Notes under the pieces: generated by a model | The model's input: only the letters and a program-made list of their open reading frames with translations | Database searches by the model: none | What the model was told of the DNA's origin: nothing | Made by a program: the position numbers and the translations under genes | Assembly (NCBI RefSeq): GCF_048771995.1 | Contig: NC_133033.1 | Location: 4,836,501-4,900,500 of the forward strand | Direction: 5' to 3' | Length of the DNA stretch: 64,000 bases | Origin: Taeniopygia guttata | Lineage: Eukaryota; Chordata; Aves; Passeriformes; Estrildidae | Part shown: piece by piece, positions 1-12,999 of the stretch | Layout of the letters: each line of letters opens with the position of its first letter | Position numbering within the stretch: the first letter of the stretch is position 1

Positions 1-1019
1 TCAATACTTTCTACCCAGTCAGAGGGCTTAGAAAAGAACCTGCTTTGCCCCATTTTGCTTCTCACATCTCTATTTCCTCATCTTTTACCCCTTCATTTTG
101 TTCCTACCCCTCTGGTCCATCCAAACTTGGGGCAGGTGGCTGCTGCCTTCCCAGCTGGCATTTGCTGGGGATTGCAGGGTTAATGGTGAAATTAAATTTC
201 ACTGCTGTTTTTAAATTAATTGAATCATCAGCATGGGTAACGGGAAACAGTGGTATCATAATGTATTTGATATGGGTCTTTAAGTCAGCATTTGCTGTGA
301 GATCTGGAGCACTAGATCTTGGTGGAAGCGATGGCTAACTGATATATTGCAGTTATAGCCACGGTACAAAGGCTCCTGCTATGTCTTAAAACGTTCAGGT
401 CACAAAGTTGAGTTGGTTTATGATATGGCTGTTTTCTGTGCGTGCTTCCCACGGTGCTCCTCAATCATACTGGGAAAAACTCTGCAGTTGGCAGGAGCCA
501 GCGGTGCTCCCGCTTCGTGCCTCTGGGCAGGCACCACACATCTAGGAGGATGCCCTTTTGGGTGACAGAGGAGCACTGGGGTTTTGCTCCTAAGAGTCTC
601 CAAAGTTTTTTTCTGCTGGAGGAAGCACACACAGGGGAAAACATACTTTTCCCTCAAAGAAAACAGTGGGAAGACCTCTATTGATTTGCAGCATCATCTG
701 GCCTTTCCTTGGTGGCCCTGGGTGGCTTCAGGACCTGTCTTGGAGAGAAGAAGCTGTCCAGGCTGAGGGCCAGCATCTTCATGTGATGTCTTCATCATGC
801 TGAGGACAAAACTCCTAGCAGCCCATTGTATGGGCTCCTCTTTTCTTGTCCTTTACCTAGTCCATTGTGGTGGGACTGTCTGATGAGACTGCATCACAGT
901 GTGGTAGACGGTGGCAGAGGGCTGGTGTTAATTAAAAAGTGGAAAAAAGTAAAGTTTTAGTGTATGTGTTGTAGAGCTGCTTGCAGGTTTCCACCCATGA
1001 GGGGTTCCTGCATCCTATC

Positions 1020-1297
1020 CCAGCAGCTGTAACAGGCAGGATGAGAGGAAATGACCTCAAGTTGCCCCAGAGAAGGTTTAGATTGGATATTAGGAAAAAT
1101 TTCTTCACTGAAAAGCTTGTCAGGCCTTGGAACAGGCTGCCCAGGGCAGTGATGGAGTCACCATCCCTGGAGGGATTTAAAAGCTGTGTAGATGTGGCCC
1201 TTGGGGATGTGGTTTAGTGGTGGAATTGGCAGTGCTGGGGAATGGTTGGACTCGATGTTCTTAGAGGTCTTATCTGACATAAATGATTCTATGATTC
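1020..1297 (+). mobile_element. CR1 LINE, 5'-truncated 3' end
   Basis: The sequence matches the 3' end of avian CR1 as I know it. It carries the last part of the reverse-transcriptase ORF (translated signatures [28 protein letters not shown]), then the short 3' UTR with the phrase TGGTTGGACTCGATG, and ends in the 8-bp-type tail AAATGATTCTATGATTC. It lies in the same orientation as SSBP3, within its intron. Nearly all CR1 copies are 5'-truncated like this, and none of the endonuclease or upstream reverse transcriptase is present. The reading frame through the ORF end is still open, so the copy is only moderately decayed. Confidence 0.9.
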
Positions 1298-2084
1298 CCT
1301 CTCGTCAGCAACTTCCTCCGGAGATCGCAATTGTATGGATGACCCCGGAGTGCACCTACGGCCACGTCAGCAGCACTGCCTTTCACAGCCAAAATCTCAA
1401 GGCTACTTAACCAACTGAAACCTCTCAGAAGCTGCCTTGATATGAATATTGATCTCCACATTTAACTCTCCTTTGCCCAGTTGATATTGCCCAGGCTGGT
1501 GGCTTGGAGGATGAGCAGGCTACAGGACGCACAGCTGGATTTTGGATCAGGGTTTGGTGGGACACACCAAAAACCTCAGGGCTGAAGAGCCTGTTCTGGT
1601 GCACTAGTTCAGATTTTGTGTAAAGACTTGCTTATTATTTCTGCTAGTTATGTCTCTAATGAGGTGAGACGTGCCATATGTTGTCCATAGGGAGGGAGTG
1701 CCACAGGTGGGGTGGGGGCTGGCCTGGTGGGTAGTTGCTACACAGAAGAGCCTGAAACTGCCTCAAACTTAGACTTGGTGAGCCAAGATTGCAGCTGATC
1801 TGTCTGTGCCATGGGCATTGATGCCATGTCACGTCTCAGAGCCTCTAGAGACTGGCAGCACCTTCTTGCTCTTCATCCACTGTCGTATTCTCCAGCTCCA
1901 GTCAGTTTTATCCTTCCATTCCTTCTTCCCTTCTCTTACCCTCAACAGGTTTTTGCTTCAGAATAAAGTGGTTTTGGGGCCGGGCCCAACCAGGCACACA
2001 GCTCCTTTGGCTACTCACAGGAGTGGCAGCCCAGGCTGCTCTCTGAGCAGAAATCTGAAACTAAACCATAGCAGGGTAAAGAAA

Positions 2085-2215
2085 TATTAATTGGTGAGCC
2101 CTGAACTTAATTTGAATAGGGCTCTGCTGTTTAAACAATTGTTGGAGCCATAAACCAGAAGCCCTTAATTATGGCTAATTATTTTCTACGATGAATCTAT
2201 ATGGGAGCTCCTCAA
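2085..2215. other. Candidate conserved non-coding element
   Basis: This AT-rich block inside the SSBP3 intron stands out from its GC-rich, simple-sequence surroundings. It has several homeobox-type cores (ATTAATTG, CTTAATTATGG, GGCTAATTATTTT) and AAACAATTG. I see no repeat family and no coding potential. The call rests on composition and motif density only; conservation was not tested. Confidence 0.3.
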
Positions 2216-2968
2216 CATGAGGGCTTTCTCTGAAATGTACCGATTGCGTGTTCAGGCATCATCCAGCCTGAATGTCCCTAATAAAATCAGAGACACAAGT
2301 GTTGCCTCCAGCCCAGCTGCCTGACCAGGCAGGAGCCTGCTGCCTGGTTTCCTTAAACCCGGGGGTCGGGGCAGGGTGCAGGGGCTTGGAGGCTCCCTGG
2401 GCAGGCAGCTCGGGACTCGAGGGCAGGAAAGAGCAAGACAGGAGCTGTTTAGGACACGGACTTTAAACTCTCTGGCATTTGGGGTTTGTTTAAAAACCAG
2501 CTAGGTAAATATTTGTGAAGCGGTTGGGATCCGGCTGCGGGGTCAGGCGCTGTGGGCTGGCCTGGCCTCCTGTAGATCCGGTCGTTCCCACAGCAGGAGG
2601 CACGTCCATCCTCACCCCTGCCGAGGAGATGGTGGAGGCAGTGCAGGGCACTTGGCATCATCACTTGAGCCACGTTTCTCTAGGGTGTGGGGTAAAAACG
2701 GGTGCTTAGAGGTCTCTCTGCTGGGGTGTACCGGTGTGATGCTTCAGTGGGACGTGTTTAGAGCAGGTCTCCTGGCGAGGCTGCACTGTGCATCCCGGGG
2801 ATGTCCTTTCTGTGCCATCCAGGCTTCTTCTGGGGGTTGGTGGTGCCTTTTCCTGATGAACCTGGAGCTCCTGCCCTGTGCACCACTGCAGGAGGGAGGC
2901 TGCTGGGGGGGATCCTGCTGGGGACCCCAGTGCATGCCAGGGCAGGTAGGAGCTGTGGCTTGCTAGGG

Positions 2969-3082
2969 AGGATGGCAGGGCAAGGATAGTGTGGCAAGGA
3001 TGGCACAACAAGGATGGCATGACAGGGATGGCACAGCAGGAATGGCAGGGTGGGAAGATGTCACAGCAAGGATGGCAGGGCA
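2969..3082. repeat. Minisatellite, about 10-bp GGATGGCA-type units
   Basis: Degenerate repeats of the type AAGGATGGCA / ACAGGGATGGCA run through this stretch with small spacers. They are a local, imperfect tandem array in the SSBP3 intron. Confidence 0.75.
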
Positions 3083-6068
3083 CGGTGAGGCGCGGGGGGA
3101 GCGGTCCAGGCTGCCTGTACACAGCAGCTGTCAGCGCTGCTGCCTTCACCCGCCCAGCCCCAGCCTCTTCCTCGTGGCACAGATGGTTTTAACACTTTCC
3201 TGGGCCTTTTTTTCTATAATTAACTCTTGTTTGCAAGTGGGAAGACACTTCTTTCCTTTTGGCAGAGCCATCAAACTCTCCTCGGCGGTGTGCTTTTTTA
3301 AAGCCATCGTGTATCTATCCCCCAACTGCAGTCTGTTGTTTTTACCAGGCTCTTTTAAGGCACTGGGCTGCCCCCCCTTTTCTCCCCCCCTTGCTCTTGC
3401 CCGGAGGTAAAATCCGCAGGGATTGCAGGCGGAGGAGGCCCCAGCCAGCTCCGGCAGGGGAGTTAACAACGAATCCGGCCAAGGCGATACAAAAGCCGGT
3501 GCCCGGGGAGGGGGGAAGATGGAGGGGCCCCTTCCCTGCACCAGGAGCCTTTGAACCCCCCTGCTCCCAGCTTTGTGCAGCTTAGCAGGGTGCTGCCTGC
3601 ACAAAGGCCCCTCATCCCTCCTGTCAGTTCCATGCTGCAGCTGGGAAGAGTTTTCCCAGGAGAGGAAACCCACCGAAAGCCTGGTGGGTGCTGGGGGCTG
3701 CTGTGGTGGGTGCTCTGTCCCACCAGGATAAAGGCAAGGAGCACCCCCAAAGAGCCCTGGAGCTTCACCAGTACTTGGGAATCTTCAGGGTGCCCCAGGA
3801 GGGGGGTTCTCTCCAGCCTTTACAAAGACCTAGAAAAACTAATTGGAACACCGTAGGCCATCCTCTGCCTTTTGGGGGGCTCGGGGTCTGCCTGTAGCTC
3901 CCTGTGGAGTTTTGGGAGGTTTTGCTCTCAGGGAGGTGAGGCTGCAGCAGCTCTCAAATCTGGAAGGATTTGGGGTGCTCAGCTTTGGGGACTGAGGATG
4001 GTCAGCATCACAAGCTGGTGCTCGTAGGAATGTCAGCATGGATAGGAGGGTGTCGTGCCTGGGTTTATGTCAGGGTGTTGCAGGAGCAGCTCTGACTGTG
4101 GGCCGTGAAGGAGCTGTTCTTACCTATGGGTATCAAATGGTGGATGTGAAAAAAACAAAAGAGAAAAAGCCTGTCAGGGAGTTTCCTCCAGCAATTCATG
4201 GCCATGACCACCATACCTGCGCTGCCTCCGCTCCTCATCCTGGTGCATCCCTTGAACTCCACTCACTGGCTCTGTAGCCAGGTGTTTCCCAGCACTGCCA
4301 GTCTAAACAAGACCTTGCAGTGATGCTCAGCTCTCTCACATCACTCCCTCCCCCTCTCTGCTGTCTGAAAGCCTGGGGCTCTTTCTTTTTTTTCCCCCTT
4401 ACTCTCCAGACTTTAAGTTTTCCTGCCTCACGTACCAGTTTATTGCTGGGTCAGGGGGGCAGGGGTTTGCACGCTGGTTTTATAGGGTCCCTCCAGAGCT
4501 GGCTTCAAAAAGCTCCCAGTTCATAAATGGGGGGTTTGTATTAACCACTGTGTTTTGACAGGGAGAACTGCTCTTAGAAAAGAAATAATTAATGTTTTGT
4601 AAGCTTTAAGGGTGATGTGGCTTGGAGTTGCACCTAACAAAACCTCTCTGTGCTGAAAACAGTGATTTTTTTAAAACCCGTGTTTTTATCAGAAATCCTC
4701 CTCTATCCCAATGTGCACCTTGTCAGTTGTGCAACCCCAGGAGGACTTTTCCATGGGGAAGTCCTGCAGCTCAGCTGTGCCTGGGTCACCAGTGCCAGCA
4801 GCACCAAAGCAATGCAGAGAGCTGGTGTTAAGGTAAATAAAGCATGGGGCCACTTTGGAGCGGTGTTTCCAATCCCCAGGTTAAGGCAGGCGAGAGGCAG
4901 CAGAGCAGGAGGGGAGGTGGTGTGGTGAATTCCCTCTTACTCTATGGATGTGTACCTCTTCTCCTCCAGAACATGCTGAAATGGTTAAAATGCCTCTTCC
5001 TGTTCACCCTCCCCCTCCCAAGAAATCTCAGCCTACCAGGGGAGATCTGCACCCCCTCCACGCTAGCTTAGCCCCTGGCTTTTTTTGGCAGTGGAGAAAG
5101 CCACCAGTTCTTGGGAACAAAACTGAATTACACAGTGGCTTACGTCAGATTTACTCCTCCTGTCCTTTGCTCTAGCTGCTCTATTAATTTTGATATGCCT
5201 AGAGCAATTATCAAACCTGGGAAACACTGTTTTTGGGGGGCAGTACCCACAAATAACTGCAATAAACCCTGCTGTTGAAAAAGGGGAGGGAACATCAGAC
5301 ATGGGGCTGTGCTTTCCTAGATTTTGAATGTGAATTTAATGTGAATTTTCATCAGAAGCCGTGTGTGTAGGGTGGTTGGGGATCTCTCGGGGGTTTGGAG
5401 GGGGAATCACACCCTTTTCCCATCCATGCACCACTTTTGAGGTCCAAAGCATTATTCCCAGGGGCGTAGAGGGTGCAAAGGGGCAGCCTTGGAGCAGGTT
5501 TGGGATGTGAGGGCTCCATATGGCTGGAAGGGATTAGCCTGGGGGATTAGATGAGTGGAGAGGAGGGGAAAGTTGCTGCAATCCCCCCTCCCCAAAAATC
5601 CTCATCTCTGACCCCTGGCAGATGCGCAAAGATGATTTCTGGGGACGATTAGCACTGCTTTGGGTTTGTCTGTGGCCCTGGAGTCACAGCTCAGCCTCGG
5701 TGCTGCCAGGGTAAAGCCATGCCCATGGCCTGGGCTGGGATCCTGTGCTGGCAGGTGGTGAGGAAAGCTGGGATTTTCCTCCTGCCACCACCTCACACCC
5801 ACATCTTGCACCTTCCCTTGTGCTTGATTTCCAACCTGAGCTGCTTGCTCGAGCTTTCAGCTTGCCTGGAAAGAGTATCAGTGGTGCTCAGTCCGTGCTG
5901 CGTGGGCAAACCCGCTCCCCAGGCATGGATGAGCCCGGGACACAGCACTTGGGATGTCATGTGTGTTGTGACCTTGTTGGTGGCCATCCCCTGGATGGCG
6001 AGGGTCACCACCGCTGCTGTGGGATGTGGGGATGCAGGGTGGTGTTCTGCAGCTCCAGACTGGGCAGT

Positions 6069-6147
6069 GAAACACTGCAGGGATCCAGGATGCACCATTG
6101 CTGCACAGCAAAACACTGCAGGGATGCCAGGATGCAAGATGTTTTGT
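6069..6147. repeat. Short imperfect tandem duplication
   Basis: Two copies of a unit of about 40 bp starting AAACACTGCAGGGAT and continuing CCAGGATGCA lie back to back, the second shorter and slightly diverged. The stretch is non-coding, inside the SSBP3 intron. Confidence 0.6.
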
Positions 6148-7101
6148 GGCTCTTTTCCTAAGGCAGGATGTCAGTGAAAAGGCCTGCATGGAGGGTAGAA
6201 TATTTTCACCATTTTTCAGACATCACCCTGGAAATCATGGGAATCACGCCAAGGAATGATGGCTTTTCTCCATCATCACTCAGTCCCAAAGCCCGTCTTG
6301 CTTGGGATTGGGGTTTGCCAGCAGCTTTCCTCATGGTGCTCCAGTGTTGCTGTCCCAGCAGTGGCCAGTTGGGAACTGGATTGGCTCTTGGAGTACAACT
6401 GCAGCCTCATGAAGGAAAGCTAAACCCTTAATGGCTTCTTGGGATGAGTCAAGGGTGCATGGAGGGTTAGTCATGGCAATGCTCCCAGGAGGGTGGGTGC
6501 TATAGGATGGGTGTGATTTGGTTAGTGGCAAGGACAAAAGCCTGTAGCCATCATTGTTACTGATACAGCAGTCCTCAATTCTGCTCTGAGTCCATCCACC
6601 CCAGTTAATTCAGGGCTCTGAAGGGCTGCCCCAGGTCTGGCCACAGCAGTGCCGGCTGCTCCCGTGCAAAGTCCAGCACCTTCCTCCCCATCCGCCTCGC
6701 CAGGGTTTATAGGATGTGCTGGACTTTGTCCCTGTGCAGCAAATTACAGCCCTTAGTTAAGTTCAGCTGCCACCACCACCTCAATTTAAGGCATTTCCAC
6801 TCCTTCAACAGCATTTTTCATGAAAGATGCTGTGCAGAGAAGGTGCTACAAAGCACCATCAAGCATCAACAGAGCCGCCTTTAAAAAAAATACTGATTTC
6901 TTTTTTGTTAACCTGCTGCTTTGTTAGAGAAAGGGATTTTTTTCTTATTTTTTCTTGTTTTTTTTTTTAATATTTCTTTTTGTAAGGGCTGGCTGTGGTA
7001 AAACTTCACAGATCAGCAGGCAAATCCATCAGGGGCCGCTGCGAGCGGGGCTGGATGCTTGGCCGCCTCCGTAGGTACACAAAACCCGCCCGAGCGCCCG
7101 C

Positions 7102-7144
7102 GAAAGGTTACGGCACTGCTCGGAAAGCGCCGCCGTAACCTTTC
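7102..7144. repeat. Perfect 13-bp inverted repeat in a CpG-rich intronic patch
   Basis: The left arm GAAAGGTTACGGC (7102-7114) and the right arm GCCGTAACCTTTC (7132-7144) are exact reverse complements separated by 17 bases. The arms keep their CpGs in a patch (about 7020-7145) richer in CpG than the surrounding intron. It could be a palindromic protein-binding site or an RNA hairpin; no known site is claimed. Confidence 0.75.
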
Positions 7145-9159
7145 ACAGGCCTTCAAACGGCCTTTGTGTTATTACACGAAGATGGTGGCCACGAGCATCT
7201 TGTCAGGGACGGGCAGATGGTGTTCACCTGCTCCAGACCAACTTCTTTTGCCCTTTGCCTTTGGTGTCGGGGAATAATGCCGGGGCAGCTGCTCGCAGTA
7301 AAATAGGCTTAAGCAAATGGGATATTTTGGCATTCAAGTGCGCGACAAGAATGGGAGTATTTGCATTAATTCTCTCCTCTCTTTCCCTGCGGCGGGAGAG
7401 GATGGAGAAAACTGGGATGTTTTCCCGTGGGGTAAAGCCAGGGCCTGGTCTTCTCCGGATGGATTGGGGGTGGGAAGTGCTGGATGCTGTGCTGGGTATC
7501 AGTGCTCCATCTCACATCATCCAACTGCCCAGACAATGCAAAAGGATGTTTTTCCGGGGAGGTCACGGTGTTTCCCTGCAGTTGCCGGGAAAGGGGGGCT
7601 CTCACCCTCTTCCCTGGATTCGGATGAGGGTGAGTTATCAGACATCACCGACTCCCCGTGCAAACTCACAGCTTGTTTTGTATTATTTTTGATTGCAAAC
7701 AGCAAATTATGAGATTAACTGGCTGAAACATAAGGTGGCAAAAATATGAAAAAGAAAATTGAAAAATATATTTGTAATCTGCACCCATCTTTAATGGGGA
7801 AATCGCTGCCGGGCTCCAGGGTGTTTTGCCAATGGGATTGGCAATATCCTCGTTAGTTGTCAGTAAATCCTTTGGACAAGTTAAAACTAGTTTTCTTCAA
7901 ATGCATGTGGTGCAGTGGCGTGGCATTTTTCTAAAGTCACTAGTTATTGTTATTTTTCCTTCTTGAATTGGATTACCAATTTAAATCTAGCTTTTCTTAC
8001 AACCCCTTCCAAAATGCACTTGGCAGTTTTGATCTGGAAGAGAAGGCAGAGGAGTGCAGAGCAGCATGCGCTTGGAAGCAGAAGTCCAGCTGCCAACACC
8101 AGCAGCTTCCCCTGCACCTCATCAGCACATTATTACTAGTTTTCTGAGAGGGTAGGTGGTATTTTCCTTAATCTGGTCTTTTCAAAGGCTGGTAGCAGAG
8201 AGGACTTGATTTTAGCTGTGGAAGGATGGAAGGTGAGCTGGTGCACATGGCACTGAGCATCCAGCCGTGCAATCCCACATAGTTACACCCCAGAAACTGC
8301 AGCATGGAGCAAGGGACATCAGTGGGAGTAAAGTCCTGTGGAACTTGAAACCATCACAGCTTTGTAGTGAACTCCAGGAAATTACCTCTCCCAGCAGCAG
8401 TTTTGGTTTAAGGACTGTGATGTTTTTTAAAATCTGAAATTAATCTGTGAGCTTTCCATACTGTCTTGAGTGGGTACCTCAGGAGCACATTTAGGTGGAA
8501 TCACTTGAGTGTCGAGTGCAGAAGGGAATGCAGGTTGTTGGTGCAAGAGCTGCTGGGTATCCCTCACAGAGCTGAGCTTCCCACACTGATAGATGAGCAG
8601 TAGATTAATAGTCCTAAGCAATTGCATTATCTAATGAAAATTTTATATCATTATTTTATATAACTTTTTTGGCAGGTAGACCCCAAAATGGATGGTATTG
8701 ATTGCTGGAAAAGAGCCTGGCCTGTCTGTTGCTGGAATTATTAGAGGAGAATTGATAGTAATTAATACCTGTGTATTTACAGCATTTTCTAGGGTGCTAA
8801 TTGCATGGGATCCATTTAAGCTGTTTGGCAGTGGGGAGGGTTCATACGCTGGTTCTCATACACTGGTTTTAAGGTGTAGCTGGACGTGGATCTTGTGCCA
8901 GGGAAGATGCTGGCAGTGGGACCATCAGCTTCACCTTCACTCCAAGCCAGGGGTAGGGGCCACTCCATGACAAAGCATCCGTAAATACCAGGGTTGGGGT
9001 GAATCTGTACCCCCAGCCACATGGTGTGAAGCCCTGGAGTGCTCTCCTCTGCAAATCCCTTCCTGAGTCAGGAGAAGCACTTCCAGCAAGCCCAGCTTCA
9101 CTTCTCACAAGTTTCCCTTTGTAAACCTCTCTCCCTGTACACACGCGTGTGCAAAACGG

Positions 9160-9515
9160 AGCCTAATTGCATTTAGTCTGTTTTACACCTCCCATGCTTA
9201 TCCCCCCCTGCTCTCCACCCCCCTTTAATTCGGTCGCTGTGAAATTTTTGCAGCCCTGCCAAGTTATTTCCTTGGGATATATTTAGAGAAAGCCAGCTCA
9301 GCAGAGCGCGCTGGGTGTTTGTGGAAGGATGTTTGTAAATGTTAGCAGGAACGCTGGCGGGCTGGCAGAGCAGATGTCCGTGAGATGCTACCAAGAGCCT
9401 TATTTACAAACTTGTAAATGACTGAAGGGGTTTCCTTCCCGGGGATAAGGGGGACGCCGACTTAAGAGATTAAAATCCTATTGTTTCATGGCCGGAGCTG
9501 CTGTCTCAGATTATC
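9160..9515. other. Candidate conserved non-coding element
   Basis: This non-repetitive stretch mixes AT motifs (CCTAATTGCATTTAG, TTTACAAACTTGTAAATG, GAGATTAAAATCC) with preserved CpGs. TTTACAAACTTGTAAA is a near-palindrome. It lies in the SSBP3 intron and has no coding signature. Confidence 0.25.
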
Positions 9516-10324
9516 CTTGACAAGGGAAGAGAAAAGAAAAAAACCCAACAAAAAAACCCATATTAGCTTGAAACACCATTCAACTCTTGTGCCTTTTTTT
9601 TAATGGTTTGGGGTTTTTTTAAGGCTCAAGGAAAATATGGGGCTGAGAGTTGTTTCTTTCTCCATAAAAGAGAGGGAAAAAGTTGCCGAGCGTGGCTGTT
9701 CCTGTCCAGGGTGTGTGCTGGAGCTTTGTGTGCTGGGCAGCTCACAGGTGATGGATTTAAAATAAGCACAAAAAGCTTGTGCTGTTGTAAAAGTATAATT
9801 AAGCTTAACTTATATGCACAGCTTGTTGTCCTATGGGAGCACAGCAGTGGCTTTTGGGTGGTTTGGTGATACTGCTATGAGCCCATTTAATCTGTTTGGG
9901 TTTTTTTTTTTTTAATATCTTGGGAATACACAAAGCTTCAACCCAGTGTTCTTTTACCTTCTCTTACCCTAAAATAAACCAAAGCTGGTTTGCTTTGTCT
10001 TCTGGAGCATCCAGCCAAGTGGCTTGCACTGGAGAAAGCAGGATGGACTTTGGCATACCCTGGCTGGAGAGCACAGGATGCCCCCAAAAAATGCTGAGAG
10101 GCTCTACAGGCACCATGGTTTTGAGGTGGGTGCCACAGTGGGTGCCTGCTGCTGGCACGTGGGCTGGCAGTCACACTCTCAGAACCTGCAGCAGGCTGGT
10201 GTTCTATTTATTTTGGTGCACGTTGATACAACGCAGGCCCTGGCACCCACCCGTGGAGGGGACTGATGGGGGAGAGGATCTGAGGGCTGGGTCCAGAGGA
10301 AGGGATCGGCGTGTCATCTTCCCT

Positions 10325-10490
10325 GGCGTTAATCGGGTTACTGTGAGGTGTGGGAGGGTTCTATTATTAAATTTAAAACCTGGCTATATAAGATGAAGGC
10401 AGCTTTAACGAGATGAAAAGGCTTAACTGGAGTCCAATTAAATTCCGTATTACCTGTTTACGCAGCCTGCTTGAGTCCTGACCCGCACGC
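10325..10490. other. Candidate conserved non-coding element
   Basis: This block has low simple-sequence content, is AT-rich, and retains CpGs. It contains CTATTATTAAATTTAAAA, CTGGCTATATAAG, GTCCAATTAAATTCCG and CCTGTTTACGC (forkhead-like). It is in the SSBP3 intron and nothing in it looks coding. TATATAAG could be read as a TATA box, but no other promoter evidence accompanies it. Confidence 0.3.
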
Positions 10491-11839
10491 TGGTTTCTTC
10501 TTTAGGCTCCAAAGCCTGTGCTCTAGGCAAAAAAGTAAAATCAAAGGAGGCAGATAGATACCAGATCACCAGCATGTCCTGGGCACCCCTGCATGCTCCT
10601 ACCAGAGGCAGCTGCCCTCAAGTCTTGTGCTGCTCCCACAGATCTCTCACAGGTGTGAGATCAGCCAAAATCCTCTGGTCCAGTGTTCTGAAGAGGAGAG
10701 AGGGCAAACCAGCTCAAAAAGGAAATACTCAGCCGTGAAGATACTTTTGCTCTCCCCATCTCACTACTGGGTTGATGGGGGCTGTGCCTGACCAAGCAGC
10801 TAGTGCTGGTGGTGCTTCCCATGAGCGGAGCATCCTCTCTGCTTCCTACCACTCTTGGCATGTTATTTTAATTAAAAATGTTTGGTGGAAGCCAGCATGA
10901 GATGTTGGGGCGAGCTGCTCACCTGGAGTGTGCGGTGGGGACACCAGCTTGGATTTAATGGCAGAGTTACTACCACCATTTGGAACCTGTTTTTCATAGA
11001 TGGTTCATAGGAACCACTGCTGGTGTTGGTGAAACATGGCAGGTTTGGGTGGGTGGTGAGCTTGGCCGGTGCCCTGCCACCATTATGACACTGAGAGCCT
11101 TGCAGGAAGAGGTCTTAGCCCACCTTCAGGCTGCTCTTCAAGGTCCACAAATGGGGATGAGGAGGAAGAATCCCTTGCAGGAGCCCCGTGTGTGGACAAC
11201 ACATGCAGAAAGCTCCTTGACTTCCCAAGCTCTCTCTCACAGGGTGCTGCCTTTTATTAGGCTGGGAGCTGGGAGCAGGCACATTGTGGCAGTGACAGTA
11301 ATTTCAGCCCACCTGCTCTGGTTTCTAAATTCAGCCCCCAAAACCCTGGCGGGGCCTCGGCGGTGCCTCACGGCCGCTCGGGGCCGAGCGTGCGGCAGGG
11401 CGGGGGGCAGGAAACGGCTCGCCGCACCCTGCTCACAGCAGCAAACCCTCACGCCCAGCAAAGACCTAAACCCTGCAGTAAAGAAAGTAAATAAATAAAA
11501 GCACTGGACCGCAGCTCCTCCCAGGGCTGTGGGACAGCAGAGGTGAGCTGTGTTCCCGGCTCAGCCGGCCTGGGAAAGCAAATCTGGGTGACACCGAGGT
11601 GCTGGGGAGCGGTGTGGGGCAGCCACGCCAGTGCTTCTTCCCTGCTGCTCTTCAGCACAGTTAATACAGCAGAATAACCTGGTTTCTCCTGGAGGATTAG
11701 GTTAAGAAAACAAGATGGTTTTAATAGCCCTTTTACATCCTGCATAGATTGTAGCTGAAGACCCTAACCAGCTTTGTAGCACAGCCAGACAGCACATCTT
11801 TTCCTTTTTTCCTTTTTTTCCCCTCCGCAACCTGATGCC

Positions 11840-12250
11840 AGTGGTCCTGCGCAAGTGGGCTCCTATTGATAATTCAAGTGCCCAGCTCCTGGCTGTGCTG
11901 TTTTGTCCGATTTCCATTGCCTCCTGACCTCCATCCTTCTTTATTTGCAAAGCTATACTCGCAGGCAGCGGTAATAAATCAATTAATGACTCTGATGAAT
12001 CGTTTAATGGCTGACAAAATAACACTACAGTCAACAGCTTGGATCTCTACAGCAGTACCAGAAGATGCTGGTTGACTCAGGGTAGGGAGACGAAACAGAG
12101 ACTGTTAGCTCAATTAGTGCAATTAGTGTGCGATTTAAAGGCTTAGACGGCATCTGCTGGCATACCAGGCCGGTGTGTTAACTGAGAGCTTCGGTTTGGA
12201 AGCGAAACACGGTGATGCAGATTGTCATCATTCCACTGGCTTCCACCAAA
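11840..12250. other. Candidate conserved non-coding element (strongest of the set)
   Basis: About 400 bases free of simple repeats, dense in developmental-type motifs: TCAATTAATGACTC, GTAATAAATC, CGTTTAATGGC, two close CAATTAGTG copies near 12112-12128, and GGCATCTGCTGGC (E-box-like). Scattered CpGs are retained although the surrounding intron is depleted. It is non-coding and within the long upstream SSBP3 intron. The inference is an enhancer-like element, because the sequence looks unusually unlike neutral intron. Confidence 0.4.
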
Positions 12251-12999
12251 AAAAAGAGGAAAAATACCAACGTATGTGGCAGGGAATTAAAAATACATAT
12301 GTGTGTTTGTGTATATAGCTATACATGTGCGCCCCAGGAACACATATATATTGATTTCCAACGTGGGGAAAATTTGCCATCTTAGAAAAGGCAAATGAGC
12401 TGGCATGCCAGCATTGCCAGAGCTGTCCTGGCTAGTTTCTGGCAGTGGTTTCCATGTGTTTCAGTGGAAGGAAATTCGGGGTGTCACATGCCAATGGGGA
12501 CCTTGATGTGGCTGATATGCTGCTGGTTCAGCTCCAGCTTGGATGTGGTGGCACAGCAGTTCCATGCCTATTTTCTGCCAGCTTCCATGGCAACTGCACA
12601 TTGTACCTTCACCAGGGAGGTTTGATGGGTTTTAGATGTTCACCTCAGAAACGAGCTTTGGAAAGCAAACTGCAACCAAGAGTCCCTAAAAAGAGTTTCT
12701 GGGACAAAATGTTGAAAATAAATCATATGGGAGGAGCTGTGTGGCCAGAAAAGTCCTGGAAATGTGCGCTGGGTTTGTGCGTTGACCCTTAGGGTTTGGG
12801 TGCTCACCCTTAAGGTTTGGAAAAGTTGTCCTGTTGTCTGTTCTTGCCTTTTTTCTTTCATTTCTGGCATGCCCAAGTGTTTTACAGAGCTGCTTTGGCC
12901 ACAGCTGGGCTCCCATTGCTTCACCAGGGCTAAAGGTGCCTCAGTGTTTACCTTAGCAGCGGTGATGGGGAGGGGAATAAAAAAAGAAATAAAATGTCA

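Noticed and set aside
981-1217. Small open frame resembling a protein
   Set aside because: It is the C-terminal end of the CR1 reverse-transcriptase ORF, not a host gene.
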